DNA of 47,078 bases from Pseudomonadota bacterium (GCA_021778035.1 JAJYCY010000004.1:26527-73604); one strand, 5' to 3'. Shown: positions 18,116-40,414, counted from the first letter of the stretch. Notes: generated by a model not told the origin, from the letters alone. A program made the numbers and translations.

Positions 18116-18126
18116 CTTGTCTACCC

Positions 18127-18480
18127 TCAGAATTCCAGACCGTTCTCGCGCGCTGCATCCGCAAGCGCCTTGACCCGGCCGTGATACTTGAACCCGGACC
18201 GGTCAAACGCCACACGCGTCACGCCCGCGGCCTTGGCCTTCTCCGCGATGCGCTTTCCGATCACTCCTGCGGCGGCAATATTGCCTCCGGACTTGAGCTG
18301 CTTGCGCATATCGGCCTCGAGTGTCGAGGCGCTGGCGAGCACACGTCCGCCACCTGCGTCGATCACCTGCGCGTAGATATGCTGCGGCGTGCGATGGACG
18401 CACAACCGCGCCGCCTGCAGCACTGCAATTCTCTGCCGTGTCTTGTGTGTGCGCCGTGCGCGTGCCTGTGCTTTGTTCAT
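18127..18480 (-). CDS. rplR: 50S ribosomal protein L18
   Basis: L18 sequence, syntenic position. Confidence 0.97.
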   Translation of the reverse strand: MNKAQARARRTHKTRQRIAVLQAARLCVHRTPQHIYAQVIDAGGGRVLASASTLEADMRKQLKSGGNIAAAGVIGKRIAEKAKAAGVTRVAFDRSGFKYHGRVKALADAARENGLEF

Positions 18481-18518
18481 GGCTGACTCGACTACCCTGG
18501 CAATGATTTCTGGAACTA

Positions 18519-19052
18519 CTACTTCTTCTTCGCTTCTTTGCGGACTACGTGCTCGTCGGAATAGCGCACACCCTTGCCCTTGTACGGCTCCGGCGCACGG
18601 TAGCTGCGGATTTCCGCGGCCACCTGTCCGACCACCTGCCGGTCGGCACCCCGGACCACGATTTCAGTCTGGCTGGGGGTCTCGATCGTAATACCTTCGG
18701 GAATCCCGTATGCCACAGGATGGGAGAAACCGAGCGACAGATTGAGGTTGCGGCCCTGCACCGCGGCACGATACCCCACTCCGATGATCGTAAGTTTCTT
18801 CTCGAACCCTTTGCTCACGCCGGTCACCATGTTGTTGACCAGCGCGCGGGTTGTCCCCGACATGGCATTGGACAAGCTCGAGCTGTCAACCGCTTCAAAA
18901 GTGACCGTCGCATCGTCGATCGCCAGCTTCACGAGCGGATGCACGCTGTACTGAAGCTGTCCCTTGGGCCCCTTGACGCTCAGCACGCCGTCCGCGAGCC
19001 GGGCTTCAACGCCCTTGGGTATGCTGACCGGATTTTTCGCGATTCTTGACAC
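18519..19052 (-). CDS. rplF: 50S ribosomal protein L6
   Basis: [19 protein letters not shown]...; [13 protein letters not shown]. Confidence 0.98.
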   Translation of the reverse strand: MSRIAKNPVSIPKGVEARLADGVLSVKGPKGQLQYSVHPLVKLAIDDATVTFEAVDSSSLSNAMSGTTRALVNNMVTGVSKGFEKKLTIIGVGYRAAVQGRNLNLSLGFSHPVAYGIPEGITIETPSQTEIVVRGADRQVVGQVAAEIRSYRAPEPYKGKGVRYSDEHVVRKEAKKK

Positions 19053-19065
19053 TGTTCTGCACCTA

Positions 19066-19461
19066 TCAGGAAACTACGCACAGCACTTCGCCACCAAGGC
19101 CGGCCTTGCGGGCCGCCCGGTCGCTCATGATGCCGCGGGATGTCGAGATGATCGACATTCCCAATCCCCCGTTGACCAGCGGCAGGCTGTCCTTGCCGCG
19201 GTACCTGCGGCAACCGGGCGTGCTGACACGCTGGATGCGCTCGATCACGGGGTTACCGGCATGGTACTTGAGCCGGACCTCCAGTACTGCCTTGCCATCC
19301 GCCTCGCCTGGCCTGAAATCCTCGATGTAGCCCTCGTCCTTGAGCACCTGCGCGATCGCGCACTTGATCGAGGATGACGGCATCCGTACGGAGACCTTCT
19401 CTGCTGTCTGGCCGTTGCGGATGTGGGTCAGCATATCGGCTATCGGATCGGTCATGCTCAT
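19066..19461 (-). CDS. rpsH: 30S ribosomal protein S8
   Basis: [18 protein letters not shown]...[14 protein letters not shown]. Confidence 0.98.
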   Translation of the reverse strand: MSMTDPIADMLTHIRNGQTAEKVSVRMPSSSIKCAIAQVLKDEGYIEDFRPGEADGKAVLEVRLKYHAGNPVIERIQRVSTPGCRRYRGKDSLPLVNGGLGMSIISTSRGIMSDRAARKAGLGGEVLCVVS

Positions 19462-19494
19462 GATTCATTGTTCCTGTCTGTAACGCGGTAGGCC

Positions 19495-19800
19495 CTACCA
19501 GCTTGCCTTGACGACGCCCGGCGCTTCGCCGCGCATCATGACTTCACGCAACTTGCTGCGGCTCAGCCCGAACTTGCGGTAATAGCCACGCGAGCGGCCG
19601 GTGACGGCACAGCGGTTACGAATACGGCTGCGGCTCGAATCGCGCGGCAGCTTCTGCAGCTCGAGCTGTGCCTGGTAGCGTTCCTCGTTTCCGGCTTTCA
19701 TGTCGTAGATGATGGCCTTAAGCTCGCTCCGCCGCTTGGCATACTTCGCCACCAGCGCCTTGCGCTTCTCGTCGCGCAGGACCATCGATTTCTTTGCCAT
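19495..19800 (-). CDS. rpsN: 30S ribosomal protein S14 (non-zinc form)
   Basis: [20 protein letters not shown]...[20 protein letters not shown]. Confidence 0.97.
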   Translation of the reverse strand: MAKKSMVLRDEKRKALVAKYAKRRSELKAIIYDMKAGNEERYQAQLELQKLPRDSSRSRIRNRCAVTGRSRGYYRKFGLSRSKLREVMMRGEAPGVVKASW

Positions 19801-19807
19801 GTATGCC

Positions 19808-20347
19808 TCAGCTCTTGATCGGAAAGTTGAAGGCCGCCAGCAGTGCGCGCGCCTCATCATCGGTCTTTGCGCTGGTTGCGATGGACACGTCCATGCCGCG
19901 CAGTGCATCGATCTTGTCGTAGTCAATTTCCGGGAAAATGATCTGCTCCTTGATGCCCATGGAGTAATTTCCGCGTCCGTCAAAAGAACGCCCGGAAAGA
20001 CCACGGAAGTCGCGCACCCGCGGTATCGCGATGGTGACTAGACGGTCCAGAAACTCGTACATGCGCGCACGCCGCAGCGTCACCTTGCACCCGATCGGCC
20101 AGTTTTCGCGCACCTTGAAGGCCGCTACTGACTTGCGGGCACGGGTCATGACCGGCTTCTGGCCGGACAGCTTCTGCATGTCCGACATCGCGCTTTCCAG
20201 CACCTTGCGGTCCGCCAATGCCTCGCCCACGCCCATGTTCAGCGTGATGTGGGTGATACGCGGCACCTGCATCGGGTTGGCATACCCGAATTTCGCCATG
20301 AGCTGCGGTACCACGGTCTTTCGATAGAATTCTTGAAGTCTGGCCAT
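19808..20347 (-). CDS. rplE: 50S ribosomal protein L5
   Basis: L5 sequence; [34 protein letters not shown]. Confidence 0.98.
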   Translation of the reverse strand: MARLQEFYRKTVVPQLMAKFGYANPMQVPRITHITLNMGVGEALADRKVLESAMSDMQKLSGQKPVMTRARKSVAAFKVRENWPIGCKVTLRRARMYEFLDRLVTIAIPRVRDFRGLSGRSFDGRGNYSMGIKEQIIFPEIDYDKIDALRGMDVSIATSAKTDDEARALLAAFNFPIKS

Positions 20348-20361
20348 CTCGCCTTCACCCG

Positions 20362-20679
20362 TCAGATATCGGCGACTTCGCCGCCACGGCGGAAGAAACG
20401 CACCTTGCGGCCGTCTTCCAGCTTCCGGAAACCGATCCGTCCGCCCTTCTCGTTCGCACCATTGAACATCGCCACGTTCGACACGTGGATCGGCGATTCC
20501 TTGTCAATGATTCCGCCGGTCACGTTCTTGTTCGGATTCGGGCGCGTATGGCGTTTCACCATATTCACGTTTTCAACCAGCAGCCGGTCATGGGGAAGCA
20601 CGCGCAACACCGTTCCGCGCTTGCCCTTGTCCCTGCCGCTGCGCACCACAACCTGATCACCTTTGCGTATCTTCTGCAT
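20362..20679 (-). CDS. rplX: 50S ribosomal protein L24
   Basis: [25 protein letters not shown]. Confidence 0.97.
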   Translation of the reverse strand: MQKIRKGDQVVVRSGRDKGKRGTVLRVLPHDRLLVENVNMVKRHTRPNPNKNVTGGIIDKESPIHVSNVAMFNGANEKGGRIGFRKLEDGRKVRFFRRGGEVADI

Positions 20680-20691
20680 ATTCGTCAGCCC

Positions 20692-21060
20692 TCACAGCAC
20701 TTCCGGCGCAAGGGAAATGATCTTCATGAACTTCTCACTGCGCAGTTCCCTGGTCACAGGCCCGAAAATGCGGGTCCCGACCGGCTGGTGCTGCGGATTG
20801 AGCAGCACTGCGGCATTCGTATCGAACCGGATCACCGAACCATCCGGCCGGCGCACACCTTTGCGCGTCCGCACGATCACCGCATCGTAGACATCGCCCT
20901 TTTTCACCCGACCGCGCGGAATGGCTTCCTTGATGCTGACCTTGATGATGTCCCCGATGCCGGCATAACGGCGCTTGGAACCGCCCAGCACCTTGATGCA
21001 TTGCACAGTTTTGGCTCCACTGTTGTCCGCCACTGACAACATGCTCTGCATCTGAATCAT
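20692..21060 (-). CDS. rplN: 50S ribosomal protein L14
   Basis: [33 protein letters not shown]. Confidence 0.98.
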   Translation of the reverse strand: MIQMQSMLSVADNSGAKTVQCIKVLGGSKRRYAGIGDIIKVSIKEAIPRGRVKKGDVYDAVIVRTRKGVRRPDGSVIRFDTNAAVLLNPQHQPVGTRIFGPVTRELRSEKFMKIISLAPEVL

Positions 21061-21158
21061 GACCTGAACTCCGCACTCAAACTTGTTATCCCGCGCTTTC
21101 TCGCGGTAAAGCGGTTGATTCTAACACTCCGCGCGTACGCGGCCAATGGCCTGCTGGC

Positions 21159-21425
21159 CTAAACAGCAACTGCCTTCTCCAGCACTCTTACCAGTCGCCA
21201 GGTCTTTGTCTTGGACAGCGGCCGGCATTCCTCTATCAGCACCAGATCGCCTTCCTTGCAATCATTGTTCTCGTCGTGCGCATGCAGCTTCGTGCGCCGG
21301 CGGACGAACTTGCCATAAAGCGGGTGGGCGACCTGCCGGTCGACCACTACGGTGATGGTCTTGTTCATCTTGCTGCTCAGCACACGGCCGCTGACCGTGC
21401 GTGCGGTGCGTGCGTCCTCACTCAT
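21159..21425 (-). CDS. rpsQ: 30S ribosomal protein S17
   Basis: [35 protein letters not shown]. Confidence 0.97.
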   Translation of the reverse strand: MSEDARTARTVSGRVLSSKMNKTITVVVDRQVAHPLYGKFVRRRTKLHAHDENNDCKEGDLVLIEECRPLSKTKTWRLVRVLEKAVAV

Positions 21426-21618
21426 TGCCGGCTACCCCTTTCTCGTTCATCACGGTATGGATGCGCGCGATCTCGCGCCGCACCTTTCCCAGCCGCGAGC
21501 TGTTGGCCAGCTGACCGGTCGCTTTCTGCATCCGCAGATTGAACTGCTCCTTCAGCAGCCCTTCCAGCTCCTGCACCCTGGCTTCCGCCGCCATACCACG
21601 AATCTCTTTTGCATTCAT
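21418..21618 (-). CDS. rpmC: 50S ribosomal protein L29
   Basis: [37 protein letters not shown]. Confidence 0.96.
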   Translation of the reverse strand: MNAKEIRGMAAEARVQELEGLLKEQFNLRMQKATGQLANSSRLGKVRREIARIHTVMNEKGVAGNE

Positions 21619-21629
21619 CGCTGCACCTG

Positions 21630-22043
21630 TCAAATCACCTGGCGGGCCACGAACATCGTACGCACCGGGAGCTTGGCCGCGGCAAGCCGGAACGCGCTCC
21701 TCGCCTCGACCTCGCCGATGCCCTCCATCTCATACAGGACGGTGCCGGGCTTGATCTCGGCTACCCAGTATTCCGGATTGCCCTTGCCGCTGCCCATGCG
21801 CACTTCCAGCGGCTTTTTCGAAATCGGCTTGTCCGGGAAGATGCGTATCCATACCCGGCCCCCGCGCTTGATCGAGCGCGTCAGCGCCCGGCGGGCAGCT
21901 TCAATCTGGCGGGCAGTGACACGCCCGCGGGTCGTCGCTTTCAGTCCGAACTCTCCGAAGCTCACCTTGTTGCCGCGTGTCGCGACACCACGGTTGCGGC
22001 CCTTGTGCTGCTTGCGGAACTTGGTTCTTTTTGGCTGCAACAT
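21630..22043 (-). CDS. rplP: 50S ribosomal protein L16
   Basis: [24 protein letters not shown]. Confidence 0.98.
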   Translation of the reverse strand: MLQPKRTKFRKQHKGRNRGVATRGNKVSFGEFGLKATTRGRVTARQIEAARRALTRSIKRGGRVWIRIFPDKPISKKPLEVRMGSGKGNPEYWVAEIKPGTVLYEMEGIGEVEARSAFRLAAAKLPVRTMFVARQVI

Positions 22044-22059
22044 CTGAGTTTCCCCGTAA

Positions 22060-22740
22060 TCAGGCCGTGGCTTTCCGGGCCGAATCCTGCTCGGCCTGGA
22101 TCTGCTCCGAGCGGTCCAGAATTTCGCCCTTGAATATCCACACCTTGACCCCGATGACACCGTAGGTGGTGTGCGCCTCTGCCGCGCCGTAGTCGATATC
22201 GGCACGCAGCGTATGCAGCGGCACCCGACCCTCGCGATACCACTCGGTACGCGCGATTTCGGCACCATTGAGACGCCCGGCACACATGATCTTCACGCCG
22301 AGGGCGCCAAGCCGCATGGCATTGGTAACCGCACGCTTCATCGCGCGCCGGAACATGATGCGCTTTTCCAGCTGCTGGCAGATATTTTCCGCAACCAGCA
22401 GGGCATCCAGCTCTGGCTTGCGCACTTCCTCGATGGAAATGTGCACTGGCTGCCCGGCAACCCGGGTCAGCTCCTGACGCAGCTTTTCGATATCCTCGCC
22501 CTTCTTGCCGATCACGATGCCCGGACGTGCCGTATGTATCGTGACGTTTATGCTCTGGGCAGGGCGTTCAATCACCACCGTGCTGACAGCCGCGTGCGCA
22601 AGCTTGGCCTTGATGCGCTTGCGCAGCACGATGTCCGAGGCAAGGTTGGCGGAATAATGCTTGCTTCCCGAATACCACTTTGCGGTCCAGTCCCTGATGA
22701 TGCCAAGGCGTAGTCCGTTCGGATTGATCTTCTGGCCCAT
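22060..22740 (-). CDS. rpsC: 30S ribosomal protein S3
   Basis: [23 protein letters not shown]. Confidence 0.98.
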   Translation of the reverse strand: MGQKINPNGLRLGIIRDWTAKWYSGSKHYSANLASDIVLRKRIKAKLAHAAVSTVVIERPAQSINVTIHTARPGIVIGKKGEDIEKLRQELTRVAGQPVHISIEEVRKPELDALLVAENICQQLEKRIMFRRAMKRAVTNAMRLGALGVKIMCAGRLNGAEIARTEWYREGRVPLHTLRADIDYGAAEAHTTYGVIGVKVWIFKGEILDRSEQIQAEQDSARKATA

Positions 22741-23111
22741 CAGTTGCCCCCTTTCTTCGCCTTGCGCGCACCCTTGACACGCACATCCGACACCGTGACG
22801 GTGATATGGCTGGTGCGTTTGAGAATTCTCGCGCCGCGGCCCTTGGCACGGGCGTGAAAACGCTTCAGCGTCGGCCCGTCACCAACCTCCACCGCGTGCA
22901 CTCTGAGTTCGTCGACATCCGCTCCCTCATTATGCTCGGCATTGGCAATCGCAGACTCCAGCGCCTTGCGGACCGGAAGTGCCGCCTTGCGCGTGCTGAA
23001 CTGGAGGATTTCCAGTGCACGCTCAACCGGCAGGCCACGGATCTGGTCCGCGAGCAGACGCCCTTTCTGCGGCGATAGGCGGGTGTATTTGAGAACTGCG
23101 GTAGCTTGCAT
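22740..23111 (-). CDS. rplV: 50S ribosomal protein L22
   Basis: [26 protein letters not shown]. Confidence 0.97.
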   Translation of the reverse strand: MQATAVLKYTRLSPQKGRLLADQIRGLPVERALEILQFSTRKAALPVRKALESAIANAEHNEGADVDELRVHAVEVGDGPTLKRFHARAKGRGARILKRTSHITVTVSDVRVKGARKAKKGGN

Positions 23112-23119
23112 CGCCGTTA

Positions 23120-23398
23120 TCACTCCGTCGTGGCCTTCTTGTCGGCCGAATGTCCCTTGAACGTCCGCGTTGCCGCGAATTCGCCAAGTTTGTGACCAAC
23201 CATGTTTTCCGTTACCAGGATCGGCACATGCTGCTTGCCGTTATGCACGGCAATCGTGAGGCCGATGAAGTCCGGCATGATGGTCGAGCGGCGCGACCAG
23301 GTCTTGAGCGGCCGCTTGCTGTTCTCGGCGCGCGTCTTTTCCACCTTCGCAGCAAGGTGCGCGTCGACAAAAGGTCCTTTCTTGATGGAACGTGGCAC
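23120..23398 (-). CDS. rpsS: 30S ribosomal protein S19
   Basis: [20 protein letters not shown]. Confidence 0.98.
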   Translation of the reverse strand: MPRSIKKGPFVDAHLAAKVEKTRAENSKRPLKTWSRRSTIMPDFIGLTIAVHNGKQHVPILVTENMVGHKLGEFAATRTFKGHSADKKATTE

Positions 23399-23401
23399 GG
23401 T

Positions 23402-24238
23402 TTACGCCTCTCTCGTCTTGTTTCGGCGCCGGACGATCATTCCGTCGGTACGCTTGTTCATGCGGGTCTTGTATCCCTTGGTCGGCGTGCCCCAGGGGCT
23501 GACCGGATGACGCCCGCCCTTGGTGCGGCCTTCACCACCGCCGTGGGGATGGTCAACGGGGTTCATGGCGGTGCCGCGCACGGTCGGCCGGATTCCGCGC
23601 CAGCGGCTCGCGCCCGCCTTGCCCAGTTTGCGCAGGGAATGCTCTGCATTGCCGACTTCGCCAATGGTGGCACGGCATTCCACATGCACCTTGCGCACCT
23701 CGCCGGAGCGCAGACGCAGCTGGGCGTAGCTGCCCTCGCGAGCGACGAGCTGGATCGCCGCGCCCGCTGAACGTCCGAGCTGGGCACCACGGCCCTGCCT
23801 GAGCTCGACGCAGTGAATGGTGCTGCCCACGGGGATGTTCCGCAGAGGCAGGCAGTTGCCGGGCTGGATCGGAGCATCCACACCCGAGACAATGCGGCTG
23901 CCGATTTCGATGCCCTTGGGGGCAATGATGTAACGGCGTTCACCGTCGGCATACAGCACCAGCGCGATGTTGGCGCTGCGGTTCGGATCATACTCGAGGC
24001 GCTCGACGCGTCCGGACACACCGTCCTTGTCACGCCTGAAATCGACAATACGGTAGTGCCGCTTGTGGCCACCGCCACGATGGCGCACGCAGATACGGCC
24101 GTAGTGGTTGCGGCCGCTGATCTTGGCCTTCTTCTCGACCAGACCGGCGAAAGGCGCGCCACGATGCAGGTCGGGATTGACGACCTTGATGAGCCCGCGG
24201 CGTCCGGCGGATGTGGGTCTGACCTTTACCAGTGCCAT
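23402..24238 (-). CDS. rplB: 50S ribosomal protein L2
   Basis: [48 protein letters not shown]. Confidence 0.98.
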   Translation of the reverse strand: MALVKVRPTSAGRRGLIKVVNPDLHRGAPFAGLVEKKAKISGRNHYGRICVRHRGGGHKRHYRIVDFRRDKDGVSGRVERLEYDPNRSANIALVLYADGERRYIIAPKGIEIGSRIVSGVDAPIQPGNCLPLRNIPVGSTIHCVELRQGRGAQLGRSAGAAIQLVAREGSYAQLRLRSGEVRKVHVECRATIGEVGNAEHSLRKLGKAGASRWRGIRPTVRGTAMNPVDHPHGGGEGRTKGGRHPVSPWGTPTKGYKTRMNKRTDGMIVRRRNKTREA

Positions 24239-24251
24239 CTCTGTGCTCCCC

Positions 24252-24554
24252 TTACTTCGTCTGGCCGCCGACGAAATCGATTTCCTGGCCCGGCTTCAGC
24301 CGGACGTAGGCCTTCTTCCAGTCTTGTCGCCGCCCCGGGGTCTTGCCCTGGCGCTTCAGCTTGCCCTTGACGCAGCTGACAGTGACCGAGTCGACCTGCA
24401 CGCTGAACATCTTCTCAACCGCCTGCTTGATCAGGGGCTTGGTGGCATCACGGCGCACGCTGAACACGAACTGTCCGTTCTTGTCGGCCAGCCGGCTGCT
24501 CTTTTCCGAAATGTGCGGCGCCAGAATCACGTGGTACAGATCCTGCTCGTTCAT
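24252..24554 (-). CDS. rplW: 50S ribosomal protein L23
   Basis: L23 sequence and position. Confidence 0.97.
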   Translation of the reverse strand: MNEQDLYHVILAPHISEKSSRLADKNGQFVFSVRRDATKPLIKQAVEKMFSVQVDSVTVSCVKGKLKRQGKTPGRRQDWKKAYVRLKPGQEIDFVGGQTK

Positions 24555-25174
24555 GCCAGCATCTCCTCGAACCGCTTCAGGGCGGACAGGGTCATGATCA
24601 CCTTCTCATGCCGGACGAGGCTGACCGGATCGACGCCCTGGACCGGAAGCACATCCACATGGTGGAGGTTGCGCGCCGACAGAAACAGGTTGTCGTCGCT
24701 GCTGTCGGTGACAATAAGCACGTCCGACGCGCCCAGCCCCTTCAGCTTCTCAACCAGAGCCCGGGTCTTGGGGGCCTCTATCCTAAAGCCGTCGATCGTC
24801 ACAAGACGTTCCTGGCGCAGCAGCTCCGAGAGGATCGAGCGCATAGCCGCGCGGCGCATCTTCTTGTTCACCTTCTGCGTGAAATTCTCGTCCGGAGAGG
24901 CCGGGAACACCTTGCCGCCGCCGCGCCACAGCGGGCTGCGACTGGTACCGGCGCGTGCCTGGCCGGTGCCCTTCTGGCGCCACGGCTTGCTCCCGCCGCC
25001 GCGTACCGCCGCGCGGTTTTTCTGGGCACGTGTTCCGGCCCGCGCGTTTGCCTGGCTGGCAACCACCACCTGGTGGACCAGCGACTCGTTGAAGGTTGCG
25101 CCAAACGTCACGTCCGATACTTCGACGTCGCCCGCCGCCTTTCCTCCGGCTTCACTGATCACGCTGACTTTCAT
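24551..25174 (-). CDS. rplD: 50S ribosomal protein L4
   Basis: [42 protein letters not shown]. Confidence 0.98.
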   Translation of the reverse strand: MKVSVISEAGGKAAGDVEVSDVTFGATFNESLVHQVVVASQANARAGTRAQKNRAAVRGGGSKPWRQKGTGQARAGTSRSPLWRGGGKVFPASPDENFTQKVNKKMRRAAMRSILSELLRQERLVTIDGFRIEAPKTRALVEKLKGLGASDVLIVTDSSDDNLFLSARNLHHVDVLPVQGVDPVSLVRHEKVIMTLSALKRFEEMLA

Positions 25175-25854
25175 TTCTGCGAGTCCTGTTTCTTTCCGGC
25201 GGCGGCCGCGCCCTTCTGGGCCTTCACAGCGGGCCGGATCACCACGTCGGCGCCCTTGGGTCCCGGAACAGCACCTTTCACCAGCAGCAAGTTGCGACCC
25301 GAATCGACCTGGACAACCTCAAGATTCTGCTGCGTGCGCGTAACGTTACCAAGGTGTCCTGCCATCCGCTTGCCGGGAAACACACGGCCTGGCGTCTGCC
25401 TCTGGCCGATCGATCCCGGAGCGCGGTGCGACAGCGAGTTACCGTGGCTCGCGCGTCCGCCGCCGAAATGGTGGCGTTTGATCACACCGGCGAATCCCTT
25501 GCCGATCGAAGTACCCTGCACGTCCACCTTCTGGCCCGGATTGAACATGTCGACCTTGATCTCCGACCCCGGCTTGAGCTCGACGCCTTCGCCGTCCTCC
25601 AGGCGGAACTCCCAGAGTCCGCGCCCGGCTGCGACATTGGCCTTGGCAAAATGACCGGCCGCCGGCTTCGTGACGCGTACCGGACGGCGTTCACCCACGG
25701 TAACCTGCACAGCGCGGTAGCCATCGGTATCCGCGGTCTTCACCTGGGTCACCCGATTCGGATCCACCTCGAATACCGTTACCGGTACCGCAGTGCCGTC
25801 AGCGGAATATACCCGGCTCATGCCGACCTTTCTGCCAATCACTCCAATCGCCAT
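25171..25854 (-). CDS. rplC: 50S ribosomal protein L3
   Basis: [27 protein letters not shown]. Confidence 0.98.
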   Translation of the reverse strand: MAIGVIGRKVGMSRVYSADGTAVPVTVFEVDPNRVTQVKTADTDGYRAVQVTVGERRPVRVTKPAAGHFAKANVAAGRGLWEFRLEDGEGVELKPGSEIKVDMFNPGQKVDVQGTSIGKGFAGVIKRHHFGGGRASHGNSLSHRAPGSIGQRQTPGRVFPGKRMAGHLGNVTRTQQNLEVVQVDSGRNLLLVKGAVPGPKGADVVIRPAVKAQKGAAAAGKKQDSQK

Positions 25855-25921
25855 CGTCGTAAGCCTTTTCGTTTCCTGTTTGCCCGTTCTATCCGGGCAG
25901 ACCGCTGCCGACAGGCAGCCT

Positions 25922-26233
25922 TCAGCTGAGCTTGATCTCCACGTCCACACCGGCCGCCAGATCAAGCTTCATCAGTGCATCCACTGTCTTGTCGGTCGGT
26001 TCGATGATGTCCATGATCCGCTTGTGGGTCCGGATTTCGAACTGGTCGCGCGACTTCTTGTCGACATGCGGAGAGCGCAACAGCGTGTAGCGCTCAATCT
26101 TGGTCGGAAGCGGTATCGGACCCTTTACCAGGGCACCGGTACGCTTCGCTGTATCGACAATCTCCATGGCCGAACGGTCGATCAAACGGTGATCGAAGGC
26201 CTTCAGGCGAATGCGGATCTTCTGATTTGCCAT
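25922..26233 (-). CDS. rpsJ: 30S ribosomal protein S10
   Basis: [34 protein letters not shown]. Confidence 0.98.
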   Translation of the reverse strand: MANQKIRIRLKAFDHRLIDRSAMEIVDTAKRTGALVKGPIPLPTKIERYTLLRSPHVDKKSRDQFEIRTHKRIMDIIEPTDKTVDALMKLDLAAGVDVEIKLS

Positions 26234-26294
26234 AATTAACCTCTTTTACGGACTGGACAGCCTTACTGCTGCGGCTGGGCCTTGTCCGCCTCGC

Positions 26295-27501
<1,207 letters not shown>

Positions 27502-27524
27502 CTTTAGTTGGTCGCAAAAAACCG

Positions 27525-29612
27525 CTAGCTCGCCTTCTTGATTACCGCGTTCGGTGCCAGCGCATACTTCTTGAACTCCATCGTATACGTGGCCCTGCCC
27601 TGCGTGGCAGAACGCAGGCTGGTGGCATATCCGAACATCTCGGCGAGCGGCACTTCCGAGCGTATCACCTTGCCGGCCGGGACATCTTCCATGCCGAGGA
27701 TCACGCCACGACGGGAACTCAGGTCGCCGTTGACGCTGCCCATGTACTCTTCCGGCGTCACCACCTCAACCGCCATCACCGGCTCCAGCACGATCGGGCT
27801 GGCCTTCTGGGCACCCTCGCGGAACGCCATGCTGGCTGCCATCTTGAACGCGTTTTCATTAGAATCCACTTCATGGTACGACCCGTCGTACAGGGTTACC
27901 TTCACATCCACCACCGGATAACCGGCCGTGATGCCGCGGGTCAGCGCCTCTTCCACACCCTTGCGTACCGCAGGAATGAACTCGCGCGGCACGACGCCGC
28001 CCTTGATGCCGTCAACGAACTCGAAGCCCTTGCCGAGCTCCTGCGGTTCGAGGCGCAGATAAACGTGCCCGTACTGGCCACGCCCACCCGACTGCTTGGC
28101 ATACTTGTGTTCCTGCTCCACCGGCTTGCGGATGGTCTCGCGATACGCCACCTGCGGCTTGCCGACATTGGCCTCGACGCCAAATTCGCGTTTCATGCGG
28201 TCGACGATGATCTCGAGGTGCAGCTCGCCCATTCCTGAAATGATGGTCTGCCCGGATTCCTCGTCCGTACGGACACGGAATGAGGGATCTTCCTGTGCCA
28301 GGCGCGACAGCGCGATGCCCATCTTCTCCTGGTCAGCCTTGGTCTTCGGCTCCACCGCCTGCGAAATCACCGGCTCCGGGAATTCCATGCGCTCGAGCGT
28401 AATCACGTTGTCGGGCGTGCAGAGGGTATCACCGGTGGTGATATCCTTGATTCCCACCGCCGCAGCGATATCGCCGGCGCGGACTTCCTTGATTTCCTCG
28501 CGCGTATTGGCATGCATCTGCAGCAGGCGCCCGATGCGTTCCTTGCGGTGCTTGACCGGGTTGTAAACGCCATCACCGGACTTCAGCACACCGGAATACA
28601 CCCGGAAAAACACCAGCTGCCCGACATATGGATCCGTCGCGATCTTGAATGCCAGCGCAGAGAACGGCTCGGTGTCATCCGCGTGACGCTCGGAGAGCGT
28701 CTCGTTCTTGTCGTCCAGATGGCCCTTGATGGCCGGGCGGTCGATCGGTGCCGGCAGGTAATCGATCACGGCGTCGAGCATCGCCTGAACACCCTTGTTC
28801 TTGAACGCCGAGCCACAGGTGACGACGATGATTTCCGAAGCAAGGTTGCGTGCCCGCAGCCCGGCCATGACTTCTTCTGAGGACAGATCGCCCTCATTCA
28901 GGTACTTGTCCATCCGTTCTTCAGAGGACTCGGCCGCGGCTTCGACCATGATCTCGCGTGCCTTCCTGCAATCTTCCTGCATGTCCGCAGGGATATCGCG
29001 CTCCTCGAACTTCATCCCCTGGGTGCTGTCGTCCCAGTAGATGGCGCGCATCTTGATGAGGTCAACGACCCCCTTGAAATGTTCCTCGGCACCGATCGGC
29101 AACTGGATCGGTATCGGTTTCGCGCCCAGACGGGTGCGGATCTGGCCGACTACCCGCATGAAGTTGGCACCGGCGCGGTCCATCTTGTTCACGAACGCCA
29201 GACGCGGCACGCCGTATTTGTTGGCTTGCCGCCACACGGTTTCAGACTGCGGTTCGACGCCGCCGACCGCGCACAGCAGGAAGCAGGCGCCGTCGAGCAC
29301 GCGCAGCGACCGCTCCACTTCGATGGTGAAATCCACATGGCCCGGCGTGTCGATGATGTTGATCCGGTACTCCAAGCGCTTCTGGTCCATGCCCTTCCAG
29401 AAGCACGTGGTTGCCGCCGAGGTAATGGTGATCCCGCGCTCCTGCTCCTGTTCCATCCAGTCCATGACGGCGGTGCCCTCATGAACCTCGCCGATCTTGT
29501 GGGATACACCGGTATAAAACAGCACGCGCTCGGTAGTCGTCGTCTTACCGGCATCAATGTGCGCCATGATGCCGATATTGCGGTAGCGTTCGATTGGAGT
29601 AGTGCGTGCCAC
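27525..29612 (-). CDS. fusA: Elongation factor G
   Basis: 695 aa [27 protein letters not shown]. Confidence 0.99.
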   Translation of the reverse strand: MARTTPIERYRNIGIMAHIDAGKTTTTERVLFYTGVSHKIGEVHEGTAVMDWMEQEQERGITITSAATTCFWKGMDQKRLEYRINIIDTPGHVDFTIEVERSLRVLDGACFLLCAVGGVEPQSETVWRQANKYGVPRLAFVNKMDRAGANFMRVVGQIRTRLGAKPIPIQLPIGAEEHFKGVVDLIKMRAIYWDDSTQGMKFEERDIPADMQEDCRKAREIMVEAAAESSEERMDKYLNEGDLSSEEVMAGLRARNLASEIIVVTCGSAFKNKGVQAMLDAVIDYLPAPIDRPAIKGHLDDKNETLSERHADDTEPFSALAFKIATDPYVGQLVFFRVYSGVLKSGDGVYNPVKHRKERIGRLLQMHANTREEIKEVRAGDIAAAVGIKDITTGDTLCTPDNVITLERMEFPEPVISQAVEPKTKADQEKMGIALSRLAQEDPSFRVRTDEESGQTIISGMGELHLEIIVDRMKREFGVEANVGKPQVAYRETIRKPVEQEHKYAKQSGGRGQYGHVYLRLEPQELGKGFEFVDGIKGGVVPREFIPAVRKGVEEALTRGITAGYPVVDVKVTLYDGSYHEVDSNENAFKMAASMAFREGAQKASPIVLEPVMAVEVVTPEEYMGSVNGDLSSRRGVILGMEDVPAGKVIRSEVPLAEMFGYATSLRSATQGRATYTMEFKKYALAPNAVIKKAS

Positions 29613-29649
29613 GTTGCTGGTCCTTGTTGATCAGGCTGGTACCCGTGGG

Positions 29650-30120
29650 TTACCAGCGGTAATGCGAAAATGCCTTGTTGGCTTCCGCCATGCGATGCAC
29701 GTCCTCGCGCTTCTTAATGGCGTTGCCGCGCTTTTCCGCGGCGTCGAGCAGTTCACCTGCAAGCCTCGCACCCATGGACTTCTCGCCGCGGGCGCGGGCG
29801 GCATCCGTTACCCAGCGCATTGCCAGCGCAGTCTGCCGTGCCGGACGCACTTCGACGGGAACCTGGTAGGTTGCGCCACCGACGCGGCGGCTTTTCACTT
29901 CCACCAGCGGCCGCAGGTTGTCGATGGCCTGACTGAACACCGGCAGTGGGTCGGACTTGGTCTTTTCGGCAATGATATCAAACGCACCATATACGATCTT
30001 CTCTGCCACCGACTTCTTGCCGCTGCGCATGATCACGCTCATGAATTTGGCAACCGCTTCGTTGCCGAACTTCGGATCAGGAGTGATCTGGCGCTTGGGA
30101 ACTTCTCTTCGTCTTGGCAT
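29650..30120 (-). CDS. rpsG: 30S ribosomal protein S7
   Basis: [31 protein letters not shown]. Confidence 0.98.
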   Translation of the reverse strand: MPRRREVPKRQITPDPKFGNEAVAKFMSVIMRSGKKSVAEKIVYGAFDIIAEKTKSDPLPVFSQAIDNLRPLVEVKSRRVGGATYQVPVEVRPARQTALAMRWVTDAARARGEKSMGARLAGELLDAAEKRGNAIKKREDVHRMAEANKAFSHYRW

Positions 30121-30270
30121 GGCGCAGCTCTTGGCTCTTTAATTAAATAAAGAATGAAAACCCCGTCGTCCCAACTGGCGGGACAACATTAATAAATAGG
30201 AATCGGTCTGCACGCATCGAATCACGGTCGCGTGCCCGACCCGGTACATTCAACCACTACGATTCAGAAC

Positions 30271-30298
30271 AAAACGCCGCACCGTACTCCGTGCGGCG
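30271..30298 (-). terminator. Terminator-like hairpin between rpsL and rpsG
   Basis: CGCCGCAC-N8-GTGCGGCG followed on the minus strand by TTTTGTT. Confidence 0.6.
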
Positions 30299-30318
30299 CG
30301 GGGCGAATCCGGCTGCCC

Positions 30319-30693
30319 CTACGACTTGGGACGCTTGGCCCCGTACTTCGAACGCCCCTGCCGGCGGTCGTTGACCCCAGCGGTATCGAGGGTGCCGCGC
30401 ACCGTATGGTAACGCACACCTGGCAGATCCTTGACGCGCCCTCCGCGGATCAGGACCACCGAGTGCTCCTGCAGGTTGTGACCTTCGCCACCGATGTAGC
30501 TCGTCACCTCGTATCCATTGGTCAGGCGCACGCGCGCCACCTTGCGAAGGGCCGAATTCGGCTTCTTGGGTGTCGTCGTATAGACGCGGGTACATACGCC
30601 ACGCCGCTGCGGACAGGCCTGCAGGGCTGGCACGGTCGTCTTCTTGGTCATCCGGGTGCGCGGCCGGCGCACCAGCTGGTTAATCGTCGGCAT
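30319..30693 (-). CDS. rpsL: 30S ribosomal protein S12
   Basis: [48 protein letters not shown]. Confidence 0.98.
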   Translation of the reverse strand: MPTINQLVRRPRTRMTKKTTVPALQACPQRRGVCTRVYTTTPKKPNSALRKVARVRLTNGYEVTSYIGGEGHNLQEHSVVLIRGGRVKDLPGVRYHTVRGTLDTAGVNDRRQGRSKYGAKRPKS

Positions 30694-30711
30694 TATTCTG
30701 GACTCTCTGAC

Positions 30712-30749
30712 CCAAAAACAAACGACAGGCCGGCTTGCTCCGGCCTGTC
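30712..30749 (-). terminator. Intrinsic terminator after rpoC
   Basis: GACAGGCCGG-N6-CCGGCCTGTC followed on the minus strand by GTTTGTTTTTGGG. Confidence 0.85.
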
Positions 30750-30825
30750 AGAGGGGCGCGATTCTAGGCAAGTGCCCCCGCCGTGTCAAGCCGATCTCCG
30801 GCCGACACGGCAGACTGCGGACCCG

Positions 30826-35040
<4,215 letters not shown>

Positions 35041-35122
35041 TGTCGTTACTCCTCAAAGTACGCGCATGTACTGGTGCCGTGCAGCCTGTCGCCGGCCCGG
35101 GGCAGCCTTCCTGCCACCCCTC

Positions 35123-39205
<4,083 letters not shown>

Positions 39206-39290
39206 CTTCCTCGGCTCTGAGAGCCCATGGGACAATCCGGCCGCCCGGTCCGGTTCACCGGGGGCAATGCGTCCTTCCGCCGGAAACGGG

Positions 39291-39314
39291 AAAAGGCCGG
39301 TGGCGCGCGCCACC
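39291..39314 (-). terminator. Palindromic hairpin with T-run between rplL and rpoB (attenuator-like)
   Basis: GGTGGCGCGCGCCACC 16-bp palindrome then, on the minus strand, GGCCTTTTCCC. Confidence 0.6.
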
Positions 39315-39404
39315 AGCCCTGCCCCGCTGTTAAAGCATCCGCGTTGCAATCACGCGGCAATTCATCCCGCCCGGGCCGGCATGCCGTCCGGACGGCATGC
39401 CGCC

Positions 39405-39782
39405 TTACTTCAGTTCAACCTTGGCGCCAGCTGCTTCCAGCTCCTTCTTCATCTTTTCGGCATCGGCCTTCGGCACGGCTTCCTTGACGGTGGCCGGCGC
39501 CGACTCGACCAGATCCTTGGCTTCCTTCAGCCCCAGGCTGGTGACGGCCCTTACTGCCTTGATGACGCCGACCTTGTTCTCGCCGGCGGCAGCCAGGATC
39601 ACATCGAACTCGGTCTTGGCCTCGGCCGCAGGAGCAGCGCTCCCGGCTGCCGGAGCAGCGACCGCTACTGCCGCGGCGGCAGATACTCCGAACTTCTCTT
39701 CCATCTCCTTGATGAGCTTGGACAGATCGAGCACCGACATGTCTGCGATGGAATCAATGATCTCTTGCTTGGTTACTGCCAT
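39405..39782 (-). CDS. rplL: 50S ribosomal protein L7/L12
   Basis: [33 protein letters not shown]. Confidence 0.98.
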   Translation of the reverse strand: MAVTKQEIIDSIADMSVLDLSKLIKEMEEKFGVSAAAAVAVAAPAAGSAAPAAEAKTEFDVILAAAGENKVGVIKAVRAVTSLGLKEAKDLVESAPATVKEAVPKADAEKMKKELEAAGAKVELK

Positions 39783-39821
39783 GACTGGTCTCCTGAAAAC
39801 TTGGTCTGAAGTAATCGAATC

Positions 39822-40349
39822 TCAAGCAGCGGCCTGCTTCTGGTCCCGTACTGCGGCAAGGGTCCGGACGAACTTCCCCGGTACCTCGTTCAGCGTCTGG
39901 ACAAACTTCTGCACCGGTGCACGCATGGTGCCAAGCAGCGTCGCCAGCAGCACTTCCCGGCTAGGCAGTCCGGCAAGCGCCTGCATTTCAGCGCCTGTCA
40001 TGAGCTTCCCGCCCATGCTGCCCGTCGTTACCCGCAGCTTGTTGTTGTCCTTCGCAAAATCAACCAGCAGCTTTGCCACGGCAACCGGGTCCGCGGATGC
40101 AGCAAATGCCAGCGGACCACTGAGGTGGTCCGTGAGGCATTCAAACGGCGATCCTGCAACCGCGCGCCGCACCAGCGTGTTCTTGACGACGCGCACGTAG
40201 ACTCCCGACTTGCGCGCCTTCGCCCGCAGGTCGGTCATCTGTGCCACGGTCAGACCGCGGTACTCGGCCAGAACGGCTGCCTGCGCGCCCGCCAATACCC
40301 GGGACACCTCGGCGACCATGGCCTGCTTCTGCTCCATACTAAGACTCAT
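39822..40349 (-). CDS. rplJ: 50S ribosomal protein L10
   Basis: L10 sequence; ATG 40349 preceded by GGAGG. Confidence 0.95.
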   Translation of the reverse strand: MSLSMEQKQAMVAEVSRVLAGAQAAVLAEYRGLTVAQMTDLRAKARKSGVYVRVVKNTLVRRAVAGSPFECLTDHLSGPLAFAASADPVAVAKLLVDFAKDNNKLRVTTGSMGGKLMTGAEMQALAGLPSREVLLATLLGTMRAPVQKFVQTLNEVPGKFVRTLAAVRDQKQAAA

Positions 40350-40414
40350 ACGAGTCACCTCCGGTCAGTACAGCACAGCCTGTTGCGGTGACCGTATTCA
40401 GGATAAACCTGCCA

